Numbered from the stretch's first letter, positions 1 to 8,325 are shown. The stretch is 34,516 nucleotides of DNA from Allokutzneria sp. NRRL B-24872 (GCF_002155965.1 NZ_MUMH01000127.1:1-34516); one strand, 5' to 3'. Translations and numbers: made by a program. Notes: a model not told the origin generated them from the letters alone.

Positions 1-197
1 AGGGAGTTGGAGAGGATGTGGTCGGCGCCACGACGGGAGATGTGCAAGGCGCAGGCGACCTCATTCTGCACATACCGGTAATCACGATCATCGGCAGCGT
101 TCTGGAATGCGGTCAAGGCCGAAGCGAGATTCGCTTTCGCATGACACAAAGCAGCGTGACTCGCCTCAACCTCGACCAACAAATCTTCGAGGGTCAT
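1..197 (-). CDS. DUF222-domain protein (13E12 repeat/HNH endonuclease type), N-terminal fragment
   Basis: Partial gene read from 197 down to the window edge with no stop, so only about the first 65 residues are visible. The start reads MTLEDLLVEVEASHAALCHA, and the later stretch NEVACALHISRRGADHILSN matches the helical segment typical of DUF222 proteins (members usually read like DEVALALRVSPRTA). This family is multicopy in actinobacteria, is the core of the mycobacterial 13E12 repeats, and usually ends in an HNH nuclease domain, which would lie outside the window. The ATG at 197-195 has no good Shine-Dalgarno, but TAGAAT sits 6 nt upstream, which suggests a leaderless transcript. Codons are clearly less GC-rich at third positions than in neighbouring genes, consistent with mobility. 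Family call from motif memory; nuclease activity is not shown here. Confidence 0.6.
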   Translation of the reverse strand, partial: MTLEDLLVEVEASHAALCHAKANLASALTAFQNAADDRDYRYVQNEVACALHISRRGADHILSNS

Positions 198-507
198 ACC
201 TCGATTCTACGCCAATAAAATAGTCGATCATGGTCCTAAAGAATGAATTCCCAGGCGCCCGAAACGCCGAAAGCCCCACGCTGGAACGCAAGGCGCACAA
301 CCCAACCGTGGCTTTACCTGGGGTGCGCGTGCCATACGCTCGCGCGAGGGCCGGGTTCACCACCCGTGCCCCTGTAAGGCCCAGGGGCACGCGCAAGGGG
401 TTCCCAGGTCAAGCCGACCCCACGCTGGTACCGGCGCAAGCTGGAAGCCCAGCCGTACCCGACCCACCGCTGGTACCGGCGCGAGACGCCGGTACCAGCG
501 ACAACAC
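198..507. repeat. Gene-free region rich in inverted and direct repeats
   Basis: No convincing gene on either strand. The region holds a long imperfect inverted repeat (316-333 against 386-409: ACCTGGG plus TGCGCGTGCC, answered by GGCACGCGCA plus CCCAGGT). A 10-bp perfect hairpin (365-374/382-391, CGTGCCCCTG/CAGGGGCACG) competes with it. A 14-bp perfect hairpin lies at 468-500. Near-identical direct copies of the motif CCACGCTGGTACCGGCGC start near 419 and 465, and a weaker one starts near 277. This looks like REP-like or MITE-like intergenic repeat DNA, or a structured transcript end. I cannot tell which without other copies. Confidence 0.5.
468..500 (-). terminator. Perfect 14-bp hairpin just after the GH92 stop codon
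   Basis: CGCTGGTACCGGCG (468-481) and CGCCGGTACCAGCG (487-500) are perfectly complementary around the 5-nt loop CGAGA. It begins 7 nt beyond the GH92 stop codon (510-508, TAG), the right place for an intrinsic terminator of that minus-strand gene. There is no clear U-tract, as is common in actinobacteria. Confidence 0.6.
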
Positions 508-3500
508 CTACCCCAACGTCACAGCATAAACAGAAACCCGCGGATCATTCGGCAAAGAAACAGACCGAACTCCCTTCCCCGGCAACGCAAAAGAAGCCGA
601 GAACAACTTCACGGGAGGTCCATCCACCCCCGCCCCAGCCTTGATCCGATGTGGCATCCCCAAAGCCACCTCGCTCCCCGCAGGCGTAGCCCCAGCCCAA
701 TCGCCGACAGTCACCGCAACCTCAGCGCTGCTCCCATCGGTAAAACGCACAGTCACCACACCCGACGCCGGACCGCTGTGCGCCGCGGAAACCACGCTCA
801 ACTTCTTGTAAGACCCCGCTGGCAAAAGCAACGTCTGCCCCCGAGCCTCCACGAAGTTCGGCGAAGTCCCGTTCGGTTCGGGCGTCGCGTACGTGACACC
901 GCCCCACGTGACCGTCCCGCGAGGAGGCAGCAGCGCGGCGTCGTAGCTCCAGCCGCTGCCGTCGAAGTCGCCCTGCGCGGACTGCGCGACGGTGGCCGTG
1001 CCGTCGTGGTTGAGGTCGCGGGTCAGATCGACCGCGCAAGCGCCAGAAACGCCGGGAACGCACGTCGGGGCTGGCCGGAGCTCGATGGAGACTGAGCGCG
1101 TGACCGCTGGGGCGCCCGGCGCGGAAACCTTGACCTGCAAGGGATAGGTGCCCTCCTTGGTGCTTGCAGGAATCCGCAGCCGAAGCGGAACGGTCTCCTG
1201 GGTGGGCGAGGTGAAGGACCTCAGGATCAGCGGGGGCTGGTGCGCCACCTGCCATCCCGGGGGCGCGGTCGGCTGTACGAGCACGGGCAGCACGCCGGGG
1301 GACTGGCCGAGCACGTCGAGGTTGACCGTCAGTTCCGTGGAGCCAAGGGGAGCGGCCACGGTGGGCTCGCGCAGTGAAGCGTCGAGGTGCCAACGGGAAT
1401 CGCGCTGGGCGCGGTTCACCGAAGGCGGTTCGGCGCCGGGGGTGGTGCCCCACTGGGACGGCTTGGTGTCGAGCGTGTGCGCGAGGGTGCCGCCGCGCGC
1501 GATCTTGCTCCAGTCGACCCACGTCTGCCGGACGTCGCGCCCGTTCAGCGCCACACTTCGGACGTAGCGCTTCGTGTCGCTCGCACCCGGCGCGGTGATC
1601 GACAGCGTGCCGCCCTGCGAGCCGCCGAACTGTCCGATCCGAACGGTCGCGGACTCGAACTGCGGGCTGGACAGCGCGAGGAACGTCGCACCGTTCATCG
1701 TCGGGTACAGGCCGAGCGAGGAGAACACGTACCACGCCGACATCGTGCCGAGGTCGTCGTTGCCGGTCATACCGTCCGGGCCCGTGGTGAACAACGTCAT
1801 CGCCGCGCGCACGACCGTCGCGGTCTTCGCCGGAGCGCCCGCCCACAGGTACATGTACGGCGCGTGCAGGTCGGGTTCGTTGTTCGGGTTGTAGGTCGGC
1901 TTGCCGTAGTAGTCGTAGGGCTGCGTGATCCAGTCCTTGCGCACGGTGCCCGACGGGTCCGCCAACAGCTTGTCGTAGGCGAAGAAACCGTCGAGCCGCT
2001 TCTCCGTGGCCTTGCGCCCGCCCATCAGATCGACGAGCCCGGCGGGGTCCTGCGGGACGAGCCACTGGTACTGGTGCGCGCCGCCCTCGTGGAACTGGTG
2101 TCCGGCGTCGACGGGGTTGTACGGCGTCATCCAGGTGCCGTCGACGGTGCGCGGACGGAACTGGCCGATCGAGGAGTCCCACAGGTTGCGGTACCACTGG
2201 CCGCGTTCGGCGAACATGCGCGCGTCGGCGCGGTGACCCAGCTTCTCCGCCATCAGCGCGAGCGACGCGTCAGCCGCCGCGTACTCCATGGTTGCCGAGG
2301 CCGGGTGCTTGCAGTCGTTGTCGCCGCCCTTGTGCGCGCAGTCCGTTCCGAGCTTGAGTCCCGACGGGATGTAACCGCGTTTCTTGTAGTACTCCACCCC
2401 GGAACGGCCGTTGTACGGCGAATCCGCTGGGGGAGTGCTGGTGGCGTTGGTCTTCATCAACGCGTACGCCTCGGCCTCGTGCCCGGCGAGCAGTCCCTTC
2501 GACCACGCCTCCACCAAGAACGGCACCACGGGGTCACCGGTCATGATGTTGGTTTCGCTGCCCGCGAGCGCCCAGCGCGGCAACCAGCCACCGTCGCGAC
2601 CGATCGCGATGACGGACAACGCGACGTCGCGCGCGACCTGTGGCTCGATCACCTGCAACAGCTGGTTCTGCGGCCTATAGGTGTCCCACAGCGAGAAGTT
2701 CTGGTACGGCGTGTAACCCGACGCCGTGTGCACCTTGTTGTCGAAGCCGATGTAGCGGCCGTCCACGTCACCGGCGACGTTCGGGTGCATCTGCGCGTGG
2801 TAGAGCGAGGTGTAGAACGCGCGCTGCCGCTCCGTGGTGCCACCACTGATCTTGATGGCGCCCAGCTTCTCCACCCACGCCTGGCGCAGTTTCGCGCGCG
2901 TGGCGTCGAAGTCGTAGGAGTCGGCCGTCTCCGCGGCGAGGTTCTTCCGCGCGCCTTCGATGCCCGTGTAGGACAGGCCGACCTTCACCACGACGTCGCG
3001 GTCGGTCTTCGCGTCGAAGCTCACCCAGCCGCCGTTGCCGCCGCTGCCCGCCGCGTCGCGACTGCCCGGCGTGATCGTCGAGCCGCGCCACGTGCCGTGC
3101 GCGGTGAACGGCCGGTCGAAGGTCGCGGTGAAGTGCACGGTGTGCTTGTCGCGCCCCGCGCAGAAACCGCCCGCGAGCACGCGGCCCTCAATGGTGCGGT
3201 CACCGACGATGTGGATCTCGGAGTCGTAGACGGTCTGGTTCGCCTTGCTCGTGTTGAACAGGACGTTCGCCTCGCCCGTCGCGGGGAAGGTGTAGCGCTG
3301 CCAGCCGGTGCGCGGCGTCGCGGTCAGCTCCGCGTTCACGCCGTACTTCGCCAGTCCCACGCGGTAGTAGCCCGGTGTGGATTCCTCGTCGGAGTGCGAG
3401 TACTTCGACTTGTAGGCGTTGTGGTCGACCGTGCTCACCGCGCCGGTGGTGGGCATCATCGGCAGCTCGCCCATGACGCCGCAGCCCACGCCGGACAGGT

Positions 3501-3759
3501 GCGTCTGGCTGAAGCCGTAGATCGAGTCCTGCTGGTAGTCGTACCCGCCCTGGCCGCCCGTGTCCGGGCTGACCTGCACCATGCCGAACGGCGCGCTCGC
3601 GCCGGGGAAGGTGTTGCCGAAGTTCTGCGTGCCGATGAAGGGGTTGACCAGCTCCACCCCGTCGACCGGCGGAGCGGCGTGCGCGGTCCCGGCCAGCAGC
3701 CCGGCGAGCAGCATGCCCGCCGCCGCCCCGGCCACGCCCCGCCTACGGGAAGCCCACAT
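508..3759 (-). CDS. Secreted GH92 family alpha-1,2-mannosidase with NEW3-type and C-terminal beta-sandwich domains
   Basis: 1083-residue exo-acting mannosidase (the family is calcium-dependent and inverting) that trims alpha-mannose from fungal or plant glycans outside the cell. The start is ATG at 3759: AAGGAGGTG lies 7 nt upstream, and the protein opens with Arg residues, a hydrophobic segment and an AHA-A signal-peptide cut near residue 30. The GH92 N-terminal domain shows FGNTFPGASAPFGM, and the (alpha/alpha)6 domain shows GGWLPRWALAGSETN and GNDDLGTMSAWYV, the family signatures. After about residue 780 comes a region like the alpha-galactosidase NEW3 domain (LRIPASTKEGTYPLQVKV). A final beta-rich module follows (GDFDGSGWSYDA onward), of the type often attached to actinobacterial GH92 enzymes. 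It is monocistronic, with its own promoter, operator and terminator. Substrate specificity within GH92 is inferred. Confidence 0.93.
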   Translation of the reverse strand: MWASRRRGVAGAAAGMLLAGLLAGTAHAAPPVDGVELVNPFIGTQNFGNTFPGASAPFGMVQVSPDTGGQGGYDYQQDSIYGFSQTHLSGVGCGVMGELPMMPTTGAVSTVDHNAYKSKYSHSDEESTPGYYRVGLAKYGVNAELTATPRTGWQRYTFPATGEANVLFNTSKANQTVYDSEIHIVGDRTIEGRVLAGGFCAGRDKHTVHFTATFDRPFTAHGTWRGSTITPGSRDAAGSGGNGGWVSFDAKTDRDVVVKVGLSYTGIEGARKNLAAETADSYDFDATRAKLRQAWVEKLGAIKISGGTTERQRAFYTSLYHAQMHPNVAGDVDGRYIGFDNKVHTASGYTPYQNFSLWDTYRPQNQLLQVIEPQVARDVALSVIAIGRDGGWLPRWALAGSETNIMTGDPVVPFLVEAWSKGLLAGHEAEAYALMKTNATSTPPADSPYNGRSGVEYYKKRGYIPSGLKLGTDCAHKGGDNDCKHPASATMEYAAADASLALMAEKLGHRADARMFAERGQWYRNLWDSSIGQFRPRTVDGTWMTPYNPVDAGHQFHEGGAHQYQWLVPQDPAGLVDLMGGRKATEKRLDGFFAYDKLLADPSGTVRKDWITQPYDYYGKPTYNPNNEPDLHAPYMYLWAGAPAKTATVVRAAMTLFTTGPDGMTGNDDLGTMSAWYVFSSLGLYPTMNGATFLALSSPQFESATVRIGQFGGSQGGTLSITAPGASDTKRYVRSVALNGRDVRQTWVDWSKIARGGTLAHTLDTKPSQWGTTPGAEPPSVNRAQRDSRWHLDASLREPTVAAPLGSTELTVNLDVLGQSPGVLPVLVQPTAPPGWQVAHQPPLILRSFTSPTQETVPLRLRIPASTKEGTYPLQVKVSAPGAPAVTRSVSIELRPAPTCVPGVSGACAVDLTRDLNHDGTATVAQSAQGDFDGSGWSYDAALLPPRGTVTWGGVTYATPEPNGTSPNFVEARGQTLLLPAGSYKKLSVVSAAHSGPASGVVTVRFTDGSSAEVAVTVGDWAGATPAGSEVALGMPHRIKAGAGVDGPPVKLFSASFALPGKGVRSVSLPNDPRVSVYAVTLG

Positions 3760-3778
3760 GCAAGCGCACCTCCTTGAT

Positions 3779-3832
3779 GACAACGTTGTCCAAAGGTGAC
3801 TGGACTTCACCAAGGTGGCCAGGGGGTGTCAA
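3779..3832 (-). promoter_or_regulatory. GH92 promoter with LacI-type operator GACAACGTTGTC
   Basis: On the minus strand, TTGACA (3832-3827) is followed after 17 bp by TGAAGT (3809-3804), putting the start of transcription near 3797. The perfect 12-bp palindrome GACAACGTTGTC (3779-3790) lies just downstream of that start and upstream of the Shine-Dalgarno. Its form, with a central CG, is typical of LacI-family operators in front of actinobacterial glycosidase genes. No LacI-family gene is present in the window, so the repressor would act in trans. Confidence 0.65.
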
Positions 3833-3922
3833 TGCCTTACAAGCACCCTGTCCGGTCTTGTCCGGTTCAACCGCTTCTGAAGCCTCGGCACGCGGCACCT
3901 CCGCTGTGCCATGGTGGAGTGC

Positions 3923-4648
3923 ATGCCTGATCACTCCACAGTTGTTGATGACGCGGTCGAGAACGACTACGACACGTTCGGCGAGGCTTACTCGAAGGAG
4001 AACGAGCAGAGCCTCATCAACAACTACTACACGCGACCCGCGATCGCGAACCTCGCGGGCGACGTGGCCGGACGGCGAGTCCTCGACGCGGGCTGCGGCT
4101 CCGGCCCCATCATGGCCTCACTGCGCGAGCGCGGCGCCGAGGTCTCCGGTTTCGACTTCAGCGCCACGATGGTGCGCCTGGCCCGTGAACGCCTCGGCGA
4201 GGACGTGGACCTGCGGGTCGCCGACCTCACCGAGCCGCTGCCGTACGCCGACGGCGAGTTCGACGACGTCGTCTCGGCGCTGGTGCTGCACTACTTCGAG
4301 GACTGGGACGCGCCACTGGCCGAGCTGCGGCGGGTGCTCAAGCCCGGTGGGCGGCTGATCCTGGCCGTGAACCACCCGAGCGTCTACAAGTTCATCCGGC
4401 CAGACGGGAACTACTTCGAGGTCGAGAAGTGGGCCGACGACTACGTCTTCGCCGGTCAGAAGGCTGTGCTGACGTACTGGCACCGCCCGTTGCACGCCAT
4501 GACCGACGCCATCACCGCTGCCGGTTTCCGGATCTCCGTCATCAGCGAACCGCACCCGGCGCCCGAGGCCTACGACCTGTTCCCCGACGATTTCCAGGAC
4601 CGCAAGGCGTTCCTCTGCTTCCTCTTCTTCGTCCTGGAAGCCGTCTAG
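3923..4648 (+). CDS. Class I SAM-dependent methyltransferase (UbiE/Methyltransf_11 type)
   Basis: 241-residue cytoplasmic methyltransferase. The S-adenosylmethionine-binding motif I is VLDAGCGSGP near residue 50, followed by the acidic loop residue in GFDFSATMV, motif II-like LPYADGEFDDVVSALVLHYF, and the post-motif LKPGGRLILAVNHP. This is the usual order for small-molecule methyltransferases of the UbiE type. The substrate cannot be read from the sequence. ATG codons at 3911 and 3923 are both in frame. I prefer 3923 because GGTGGAG ends 3 nt before it, though the spacing is short and 3911 stays possible. It is divergent from the GH92 gene and convergent with the response regulator, and the stop codons of the latter pair overlap (4645-4648). 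Confidence 0.85.
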   Translation: MPDHSTVVDDAVENDYDTFGEAYSKENEQSLINNYYTRPAIANLAGDVAGRRVLDAGCGSGPIMASLRERGAEVSGFDFSATMVRLARERLGEDVDLRVADLTEPLPYADGEFDDVVSALVLHYFEDWDAPLAELRRVLKPGGRLILAVNHPSVYKFIRPDGNYFEVEKWADDYVFAGQKAVLTYWHRPLHAMTDAITAAGFRISVISEPHPAPEAYDLFPDDFQDRKAFLCFLFFVLEAV

Positions 4649-5283
4649 CGGCGGGGTTTGTTGAGGCTGAGCAGGCCGCGTTCGAGTGCGACGGTGACGG
4701 CGGCGGTGCGGTCGTCGACGCCGAGCTTGGTGAAAGCGTGCACGAGGTGCGTCTTCACCGTCGCCTCGGAGATCGAGAGCTCGCGGCCGATCGCGCGGTT
4801 GGTGTGGCCCCTCGCCACGAGGGCCAGTACCTCTATCTCGCGCTCGGTCAGCGACTCCTGCTTCGGCGTGCGCAACCGGCCGAACAGCTTCGCGGTCAGC
4901 TCGGGCGCGAGCACGGACTCCCCACGCGCTGCGGCACGCACGGCGCGGAACAGCACTTCGCGCGGCGCGTCCTTGAGCAGGCACCCCGTGGCCCCGGCTT
5001 CGACCGCGCGCACGATCTCGGTGTCCGCGTCGTAGGTGGTCAGCACGAGCACCTGCACCGACGGATGCGTGGACTGGAGCCGTGCGATCGCGCTGACCCC
5101 GTCGAGCACGGGCATGCGGAGGTCCATCAGCACCACGTCGGGCACCTCGCGCGCCACGACGTCCAGCGCGACACTGCCGTTCTCCGCCTCGCCGACGACC
5201 TCGAAGTCCGCTTGTCCCGCAAGCATTCCGCGCAGTCCGTCGCGCACGACGGGGTGGTCGTCCACCACCACGACCCGGATCAC
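4645..5283 (-). CDS. NarL/FixJ-family response regulator
   Basis: 212-residue transcription factor of a two-component system. The receiver domain has the acidic pocket D8/D9, phospho-acceptor D54 (VVLMDLRMP), T82 and K104 (LLKDA). The C-terminal LuxR-type HTH contains LTEREIEVLALVARGHTNRAI followed by the recognition helix region ISEATVKTHLVHAFTKLGV. The start is GTG at 5283, which overlaps the kinase TGA by 4 nt (GTGA), so the two are translationally coupled. It should be phosphorylated by the kinase encoded immediately upstream and probably regulates the ABC exporter of the same operon. That link is inferred from gene order. Confidence 0.93.
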   Translation of the reverse strand: MIRVVVVDDHPVVRDGLRGMLAGQADFEVVGEAENGSVALDVVAREVPDVVLMDLRMPVLDGVSAIARLQSTHPSVQVLVLTTYDADTEIVRAVEAGATGCLLKDAPREVLFRAVRAAARGESVLAPELTAKLFGRLRTPKQESLTEREIEVLALVARGHTNRAIGRELSISEATVKTHLVHAFTKLGVDDRTAAVTVALERGLLSLNKPRR

Positions 5284-6404
5284 GACGGCACCGACGCGGC
5301 GATGGTGGTGCCCTGTCCGGGCTCGCTCTCGATCGTCAGCTCGCCGCCGACGCCCTCGATGCGCTCGCGCATGCCCACCAAGCCAAATCCGCCCTCTCGC
5401 ACGGCGGTGATGCCCGCGCCGTCGTCGTCCACGTCCAAGGTCACTGTGTCTCCGAGGTAGGACAGTGACACGATCACCCGGTTCGCGCCCGCGTGCCGCG
5501 CCACGTTGGTCAACGCCTCCTGCGTGATCCGTAGGAGCGCGGTCTCGGTCTCGGGGCGGAGCACGGTGACGGAGCCCGTGGTCCGAAGCTCCGCGCGCAC
5601 TCCGGATGTCGCCGACCACCGCGTGAGCGTGCGTTCGAGTGCCTGCGGCAACGAGCGTTCCTCCAACAGATCCGGCCGTAGTGCCTGCACGGAGCGACGG
5701 ACCTCGTCGAGCCCTTCGCGAGCCGTGCTGCGCGCGGTGAGGACGTGCTCGCGCGCGTCCTCGGCGCGGTCGTCGAACGCTTGGTCAGCGGCTTCGAGGT
5801 GCGTGACGATACTGGTGAAGCTCTGCGCGACGGTGTCGTGCAGTTCGCGCGCGAGGCGTTCGCGCTCCTCAAGCACTCCCGCGTGCCGCGAAGCGACTGC
5901 CAGCTCAGCGCGGGTGTCTCGCAGCTTCTCGTGCTGGCGCAGCAACGTGTTCACGAAGAGCGCGATCAGCAACGCGACGGCCGTGGAGCTGAGCACGCTC
6001 AACAGCACTCCGCGCGGCGCGGACGGCCCCGCGAGCAGCCATGCGACCGCGCCGGTGACACCCGCGACGGGCAGCAGACCCCACCAGTCCAGTGTCACGA
6101 ACATCAAGGGGTACAAGGCGTACAGCACCACGGAGTAGCTCTGGTGCACCGACACCATGCCCAGCACCAGACCGGACGCCCCGGTCCAGTACACGGTCAT
6201 GGGCAGCACGCGGGTCCACCACTCCGGGCGGCGAGCCACCATCAGCCAGTGCCACAGCAACGCCACAACCGACAGGCCGAGCGCGAGGACCTGGTCCGAG
6301 CCGGGCACACGCGGGTCGGACAGTGTGATCGTGGCGGCCACGACCATCATCGCGACGAGCAGGGCGTGCAGTACGCCGATCCGCTCCCACAGGCGCTCTT
6401 CCAC
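5280..6404 (-). CDS. Membrane sensor histidine kinase (HisKA_3, NarX/DesK-like)
   Basis: 374-residue kinase. About five or six hydrophobic segments fill residues 12-155 with no large extracellular loop, so it probably senses something in or at the membrane. The dimerisation/phosphotransfer helix carries ERERLARELHDTVAQ, with phospho-acceptor H189 followed by D190. The ATPase domain shows an N-box (ITQEALTNVARHAGA), a G1 box (DDDGAGI) and a G2 box (GFGLVGMRERI). The GTG start at 6404 directly abuts the permease stop codon, with GGGAG about 9 nt upstream inside the permease gene. Its stop overlaps the regulator start. Pairing with a drug-type ABC exporter resembles antibiotic or cell-envelope stress modules; the signal is unknown. 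Confidence 0.92.
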   Translation of the reverse strand: MEERLWERIGVLHALLVAMMVVAATITLSDPRVPGSDQVLALGLSVVALLWHWLMVARRPEWWTRVLPMTVYWTGASGLVLGMVSVHQSYSVVLYALYPLMFVTLDWWGLLPVAGVTGAVAWLLAGPSAPRGVLLSVLSSTAVALLIALFVNTLLRQHEKLRDTRAELAVASRHAGVLEERERLARELHDTVAQSFTSIVTHLEAADQAFDDRAEDAREHVLTARSTAREGLDEVRRSVQALRPDLLEERSLPQALERTLTRWSATSGVRAELRTTGSVTVLRPETETALLRITQEALTNVARHAGANRVIVSLSYLGDTVTLDVDDDGAGITAVREGGFGLVGMRERIEGVGGELTIESEPGQGTTIAASVPS

Positions 6405-7127
6405 CTACCGTGACTCCCACCTGAACGTGCGCAGCGCGATGACCGTACCGATCACGGCGGTTCCCAGCAGCACGAGGAGCGCGGTGCCGTCGAGCGTCCC
6501 GTGCGCCCACGCCGCCCTGATGCCGTTCACAGCGTAGGTGACCGGTATGACATCGCCGATCTGCCGCGCGAACTCCGGCAGCGCCTCGCGCGGTAGCAAC
6601 ACGCCGGACACGAAGATCGACGGGAAGTACAGCGCTGCCGCCACGGCCTGGGTCATCCGCACTGTAGGCAGCACAGAGCCCAGCACGAACCCGATCGCCA
6701 GAATGCAGCACGCAGCCGCCGCCGACACCAGTAGTACCAAGGGAATCGACGTGGGCCACGACAGTCCGAAGAACGTCGAAGCGACCGCGATCAGCAGCAC
6801 CGCGCCGAGCACGCTTATAAGCAAGTTCATCAGCGCGTGCGAGCCCAAGATCTGCCACGGGCGCAGCGGGCTCACACGCATCCGGCGCAGGATTCCCTTG
6901 TCCCGGTAGTCCGCAAGCGTCTCGGCCAGCCCCATGATCCCGGAGGTCGTCAAGACGTAGACGAGGTAACCGGCGATGATGGCATCGATGTACTGACGGT
7001 TGCCCGTAGAGCCGTTGAAGGTCAGCAGTGCCAACGGCATCGCGATGGTGAAGAACACTGCGGCAGGCTCACGCAGGAACAGTGCGCACTCCACGCGCGT
7101 GAGCACGAACAGCGGACGCATTCTCAC
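6405..7127 (-). CDS. ABC-2 type transporter permease (DrrB-like)
   Basis: Integral membrane subunit of an ABC exporter, 238-240 residues with about six hydrophobic segments. The N-terminal stretch RVECALFLREPAAVFFTIAMPLALL and the later FPSIFVSGVLLPREALPEF are typical of the ABC-2 (daunorubicin-resistance DrrB) family. GTG at 7127 gives a 4-nt GTGA overlap with the ATPase stop, and ATG at 7121 is the alternative two codons later; I list the overlapping start. It pairs with the ATPase encoded upstream and shares an operon with a two-component system. A role in drug or lipid-like substrate export is inferred from family only. Confidence 0.9.
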   Translation of the reverse strand: MRMRPLFVLTRVECALFLREPAAVFFTIAMPLALLTFNGSTGNRQYIDAIIAGYLVYVLTTSGIMGLAETLADYRDKGILRRMRVSPLRPWQILGSHALMNLLISVLGAVLLIAVASTFFGLSWPTSIPLVLLVSAAAACCILAIGFVLGSVLPTVRMTQAVAAALYFPSIFVSGVLLPREALPEFARQIGDVIPVTYAVNGIRAAWAHGTLDGTALLVLLGTAVIGTVIALRTFRWESR

Positions 7128-7837
7128 GCGGCCTCCTTGGTCAGCGAAAGGTAAGCGGACTCCATGCTGGAGTGGGCGCCGCGTAGCTCCGCAGGGGTTC
7201 CCGCGGCGACCACGCGACCGCCTGCGATCACTACGAGCCGGTCGCACAGCTGCTCGGCCTCGTCCATCGAGTGCGTCACGAGCAGCACGGACACTCCTCG
7301 CGCTCGCAACGCCCTTACCAAGGACCACGTCTCACGCCGCGCGGCTGGATCAAGGCCCGTGGTCAGTTCGTCCAGCACTACGACCTCTGGCTGGCCAAGC
7401 AACGCCAGTGCGATGAACAGCCGCTGCTTCTGCCCGCCGGACAATGCGGCGAACGCGGCGCCGTGGTGCTCGGCCAAGCCCCATTCAGCCAACAGCGTCT
7501 CGGTGTCCGCGTGGCGGAGATAAGCAGACGCGAACAGCTGCACCGCCTCGCGCACCTTCATCCGGTTCGGCAGCACGGCGTGCTGGAGCTGCACACCGAC
7601 CCGATGTCGCACGGAGGGATCGGTAGCCGGATTTCGCCCAAGCACGCGCACGGTGCCACTGTCGGGCTCGCGCAGCCCAGCAGCGCACTCGACGGTTGTG
7701 GTCTTCCCGGCGCCGTTCGGGCCGAGTACGCCGAAAACCTCGCCGCGCACCACCTCCAGCGAGATCCCGTCCACGGCGACCTTCGCGCCATACGCCTTGC
7801 GGAGGTCCCTGACCGAGACCACTACCTCGTTCTCCAT
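7124..7837 (-). CDS. ABC transporter ATP-binding protein (DrrA-like)
   Basis: 237-residue nucleotide-binding subunit. Walker A is GPNGAGKTT (39-47), the ABC signature is LSGGQ (132-136), Walker B is VVVLDE (152-157) followed by a D-loop-like GLDP, and the switch histidine is H189 (VTHSM). The sequence after Walker B reads DELTTGLD where most members have DEPT. The ATG at 7837 begins MENEVVVSVRDLRKAYG, the natural start of the domain. It is the first gene of a four-gene operon (ATPase, permease, kinase, regulator) with all junctions overlapping or abutting. About 90 nt upstream lies the double palindrome at 7924-7967, which could also influence this promoter. Confidence 0.93.
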   Translation of the reverse strand: MENEVVVSVRDLRKAYGAKVAVDGISLEVVRGEVFGVLGPNGAGKTTTVECAAGLREPDSGTVRVLGRNPATDPSVRHRVGVQLQHAVLPNRMKVREAVQLFASAYLRHADTETLLAEWGLAEHHGAAFAALSGGQKQRLFIALALLGQPEVVVLDELTTGLDPAARRETWSLVRALRARGVSVLLVTHSMDEAEQLCDRLVVIAGGRVVAAGTPAELRGAHSSMESAYLSLTKEAA

Positions 7838-7923
7838 GTCGATCAGCGTCGTGCGCGGACCGGGGTGCGGACATCGTGCGAGCGCTGGGGTCCGCATCCA
7901 TCGTTCGGTTGAGATCGCGGGGA

Positions 7924-7967
7924 GCTTGTCAGGGTGGACCTGACATGTCAGGCTGGACCTGACAAGC
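7924..7967 (+). promoter_or_regulatory. Tandem double operator (TGTCAGG-N5-CCTGACA twice) over the promoter
   Basis: Two adjacent 19-bp palindromes, 7927-7945 and 7946-7964, each TGTCAGG, five bases (gtgga or ctgga), then CCTGACA. Together with GC flanks they make a 44-bp symmetrical site centred at 7945/7946. A plausible promoter lies inside it: TTGTCA (7926-7931), 17 bp, CAGGCT (7949-7954), with a start near 7961. A bound dimer pair would therefore cover the whole core promoter of the gene at 7980. AGGAGG (7969-7974) follows directly. Confidence 0.7.
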
Positions 7968-7979
7968 GAGGAGGTTGCT

Positions 7980-8321
7980 GTGGACACCCGTTGCTCGTTC
8001 TGCGCCAAACACCACACCGAGGTCAACAAGGTCGTCGCCGGGCCGGGGGTGTTCATCTGCGACGGCTGCGTCGGCATGTGCGTGGAGATCATCGCCAGCT
8101 CGGCGGAGGCACCCGTCGAGTGGCCCGACTCGACCCAGATGACCGACGAGGAGATGCTGGAGGCGCTGCCGCGCGTGGCCGCCGTGGAGAAGCAGGTCGA
8201 CGTGGCGCTGCGGATCTGGGTGGCGCGGCTGCGCGAGCGCGGTGTGGCGTGGGGCCGCATCGGCGAAGCGCTCGGTGTCACGCGGCAGACCGCGTGGGGC
8301 CGGTTCTCCGGGGAGGAATGA
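7980..8321 (+). CDS. ClpX-type C4 zinc-finger protein with C-terminal helix-turn-helix
   Basis: 113-residue protein. Residues 4-35 are a ClpX-like zinc-binding domain: CSFC, then [14 protein letters not shown], a CxxC/CxxC pair spaced as in ClpX (CSFCGK...AGPGVYICDEC). There is no AAA+ domain. The C-terminal half ([30 protein letters not shown]) reads as a helix-turn-helix, so this is probably a small DNA-binding regulator. The ClpX-type finger may mediate dimerisation or contact with Clp components. The start is GTG at 7980, with AGGAGG 5 nt upstream. It sits immediately behind the double palindrome 7924-7967, so autoregulation is an obvious hypothesis. The pirin gene starts 4 nt after its stop. 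Confidence 0.85.
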   Translation: MDTRCSFCAKHHTEVNKVVAGPGVFICDGCVGMCVEIIASSAEAPVEWPDSTQMTDEEMLEALPRVAAVEKQVDVALRIWVARLRERGVAWGRIGEALGVTRQTAWGRFSGEE

Positions 8322-8325
8322 CCAG

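Noticed and set aside
230-529. Small plus-strand ORF with repeated VPAxxAG-like segments
   Set aside because: The repeats come from intergenic palindromes; no initiation signal and it runs into the GH92 3' end.
1387-3777. Long plus-strand ORF (796 codons) opposite the GH92 gene
   Set aside because: Arg/Val/His-rich translation with no domain; it is the antisense shadow of a well-supported GH92 gene in GC-rich DNA.
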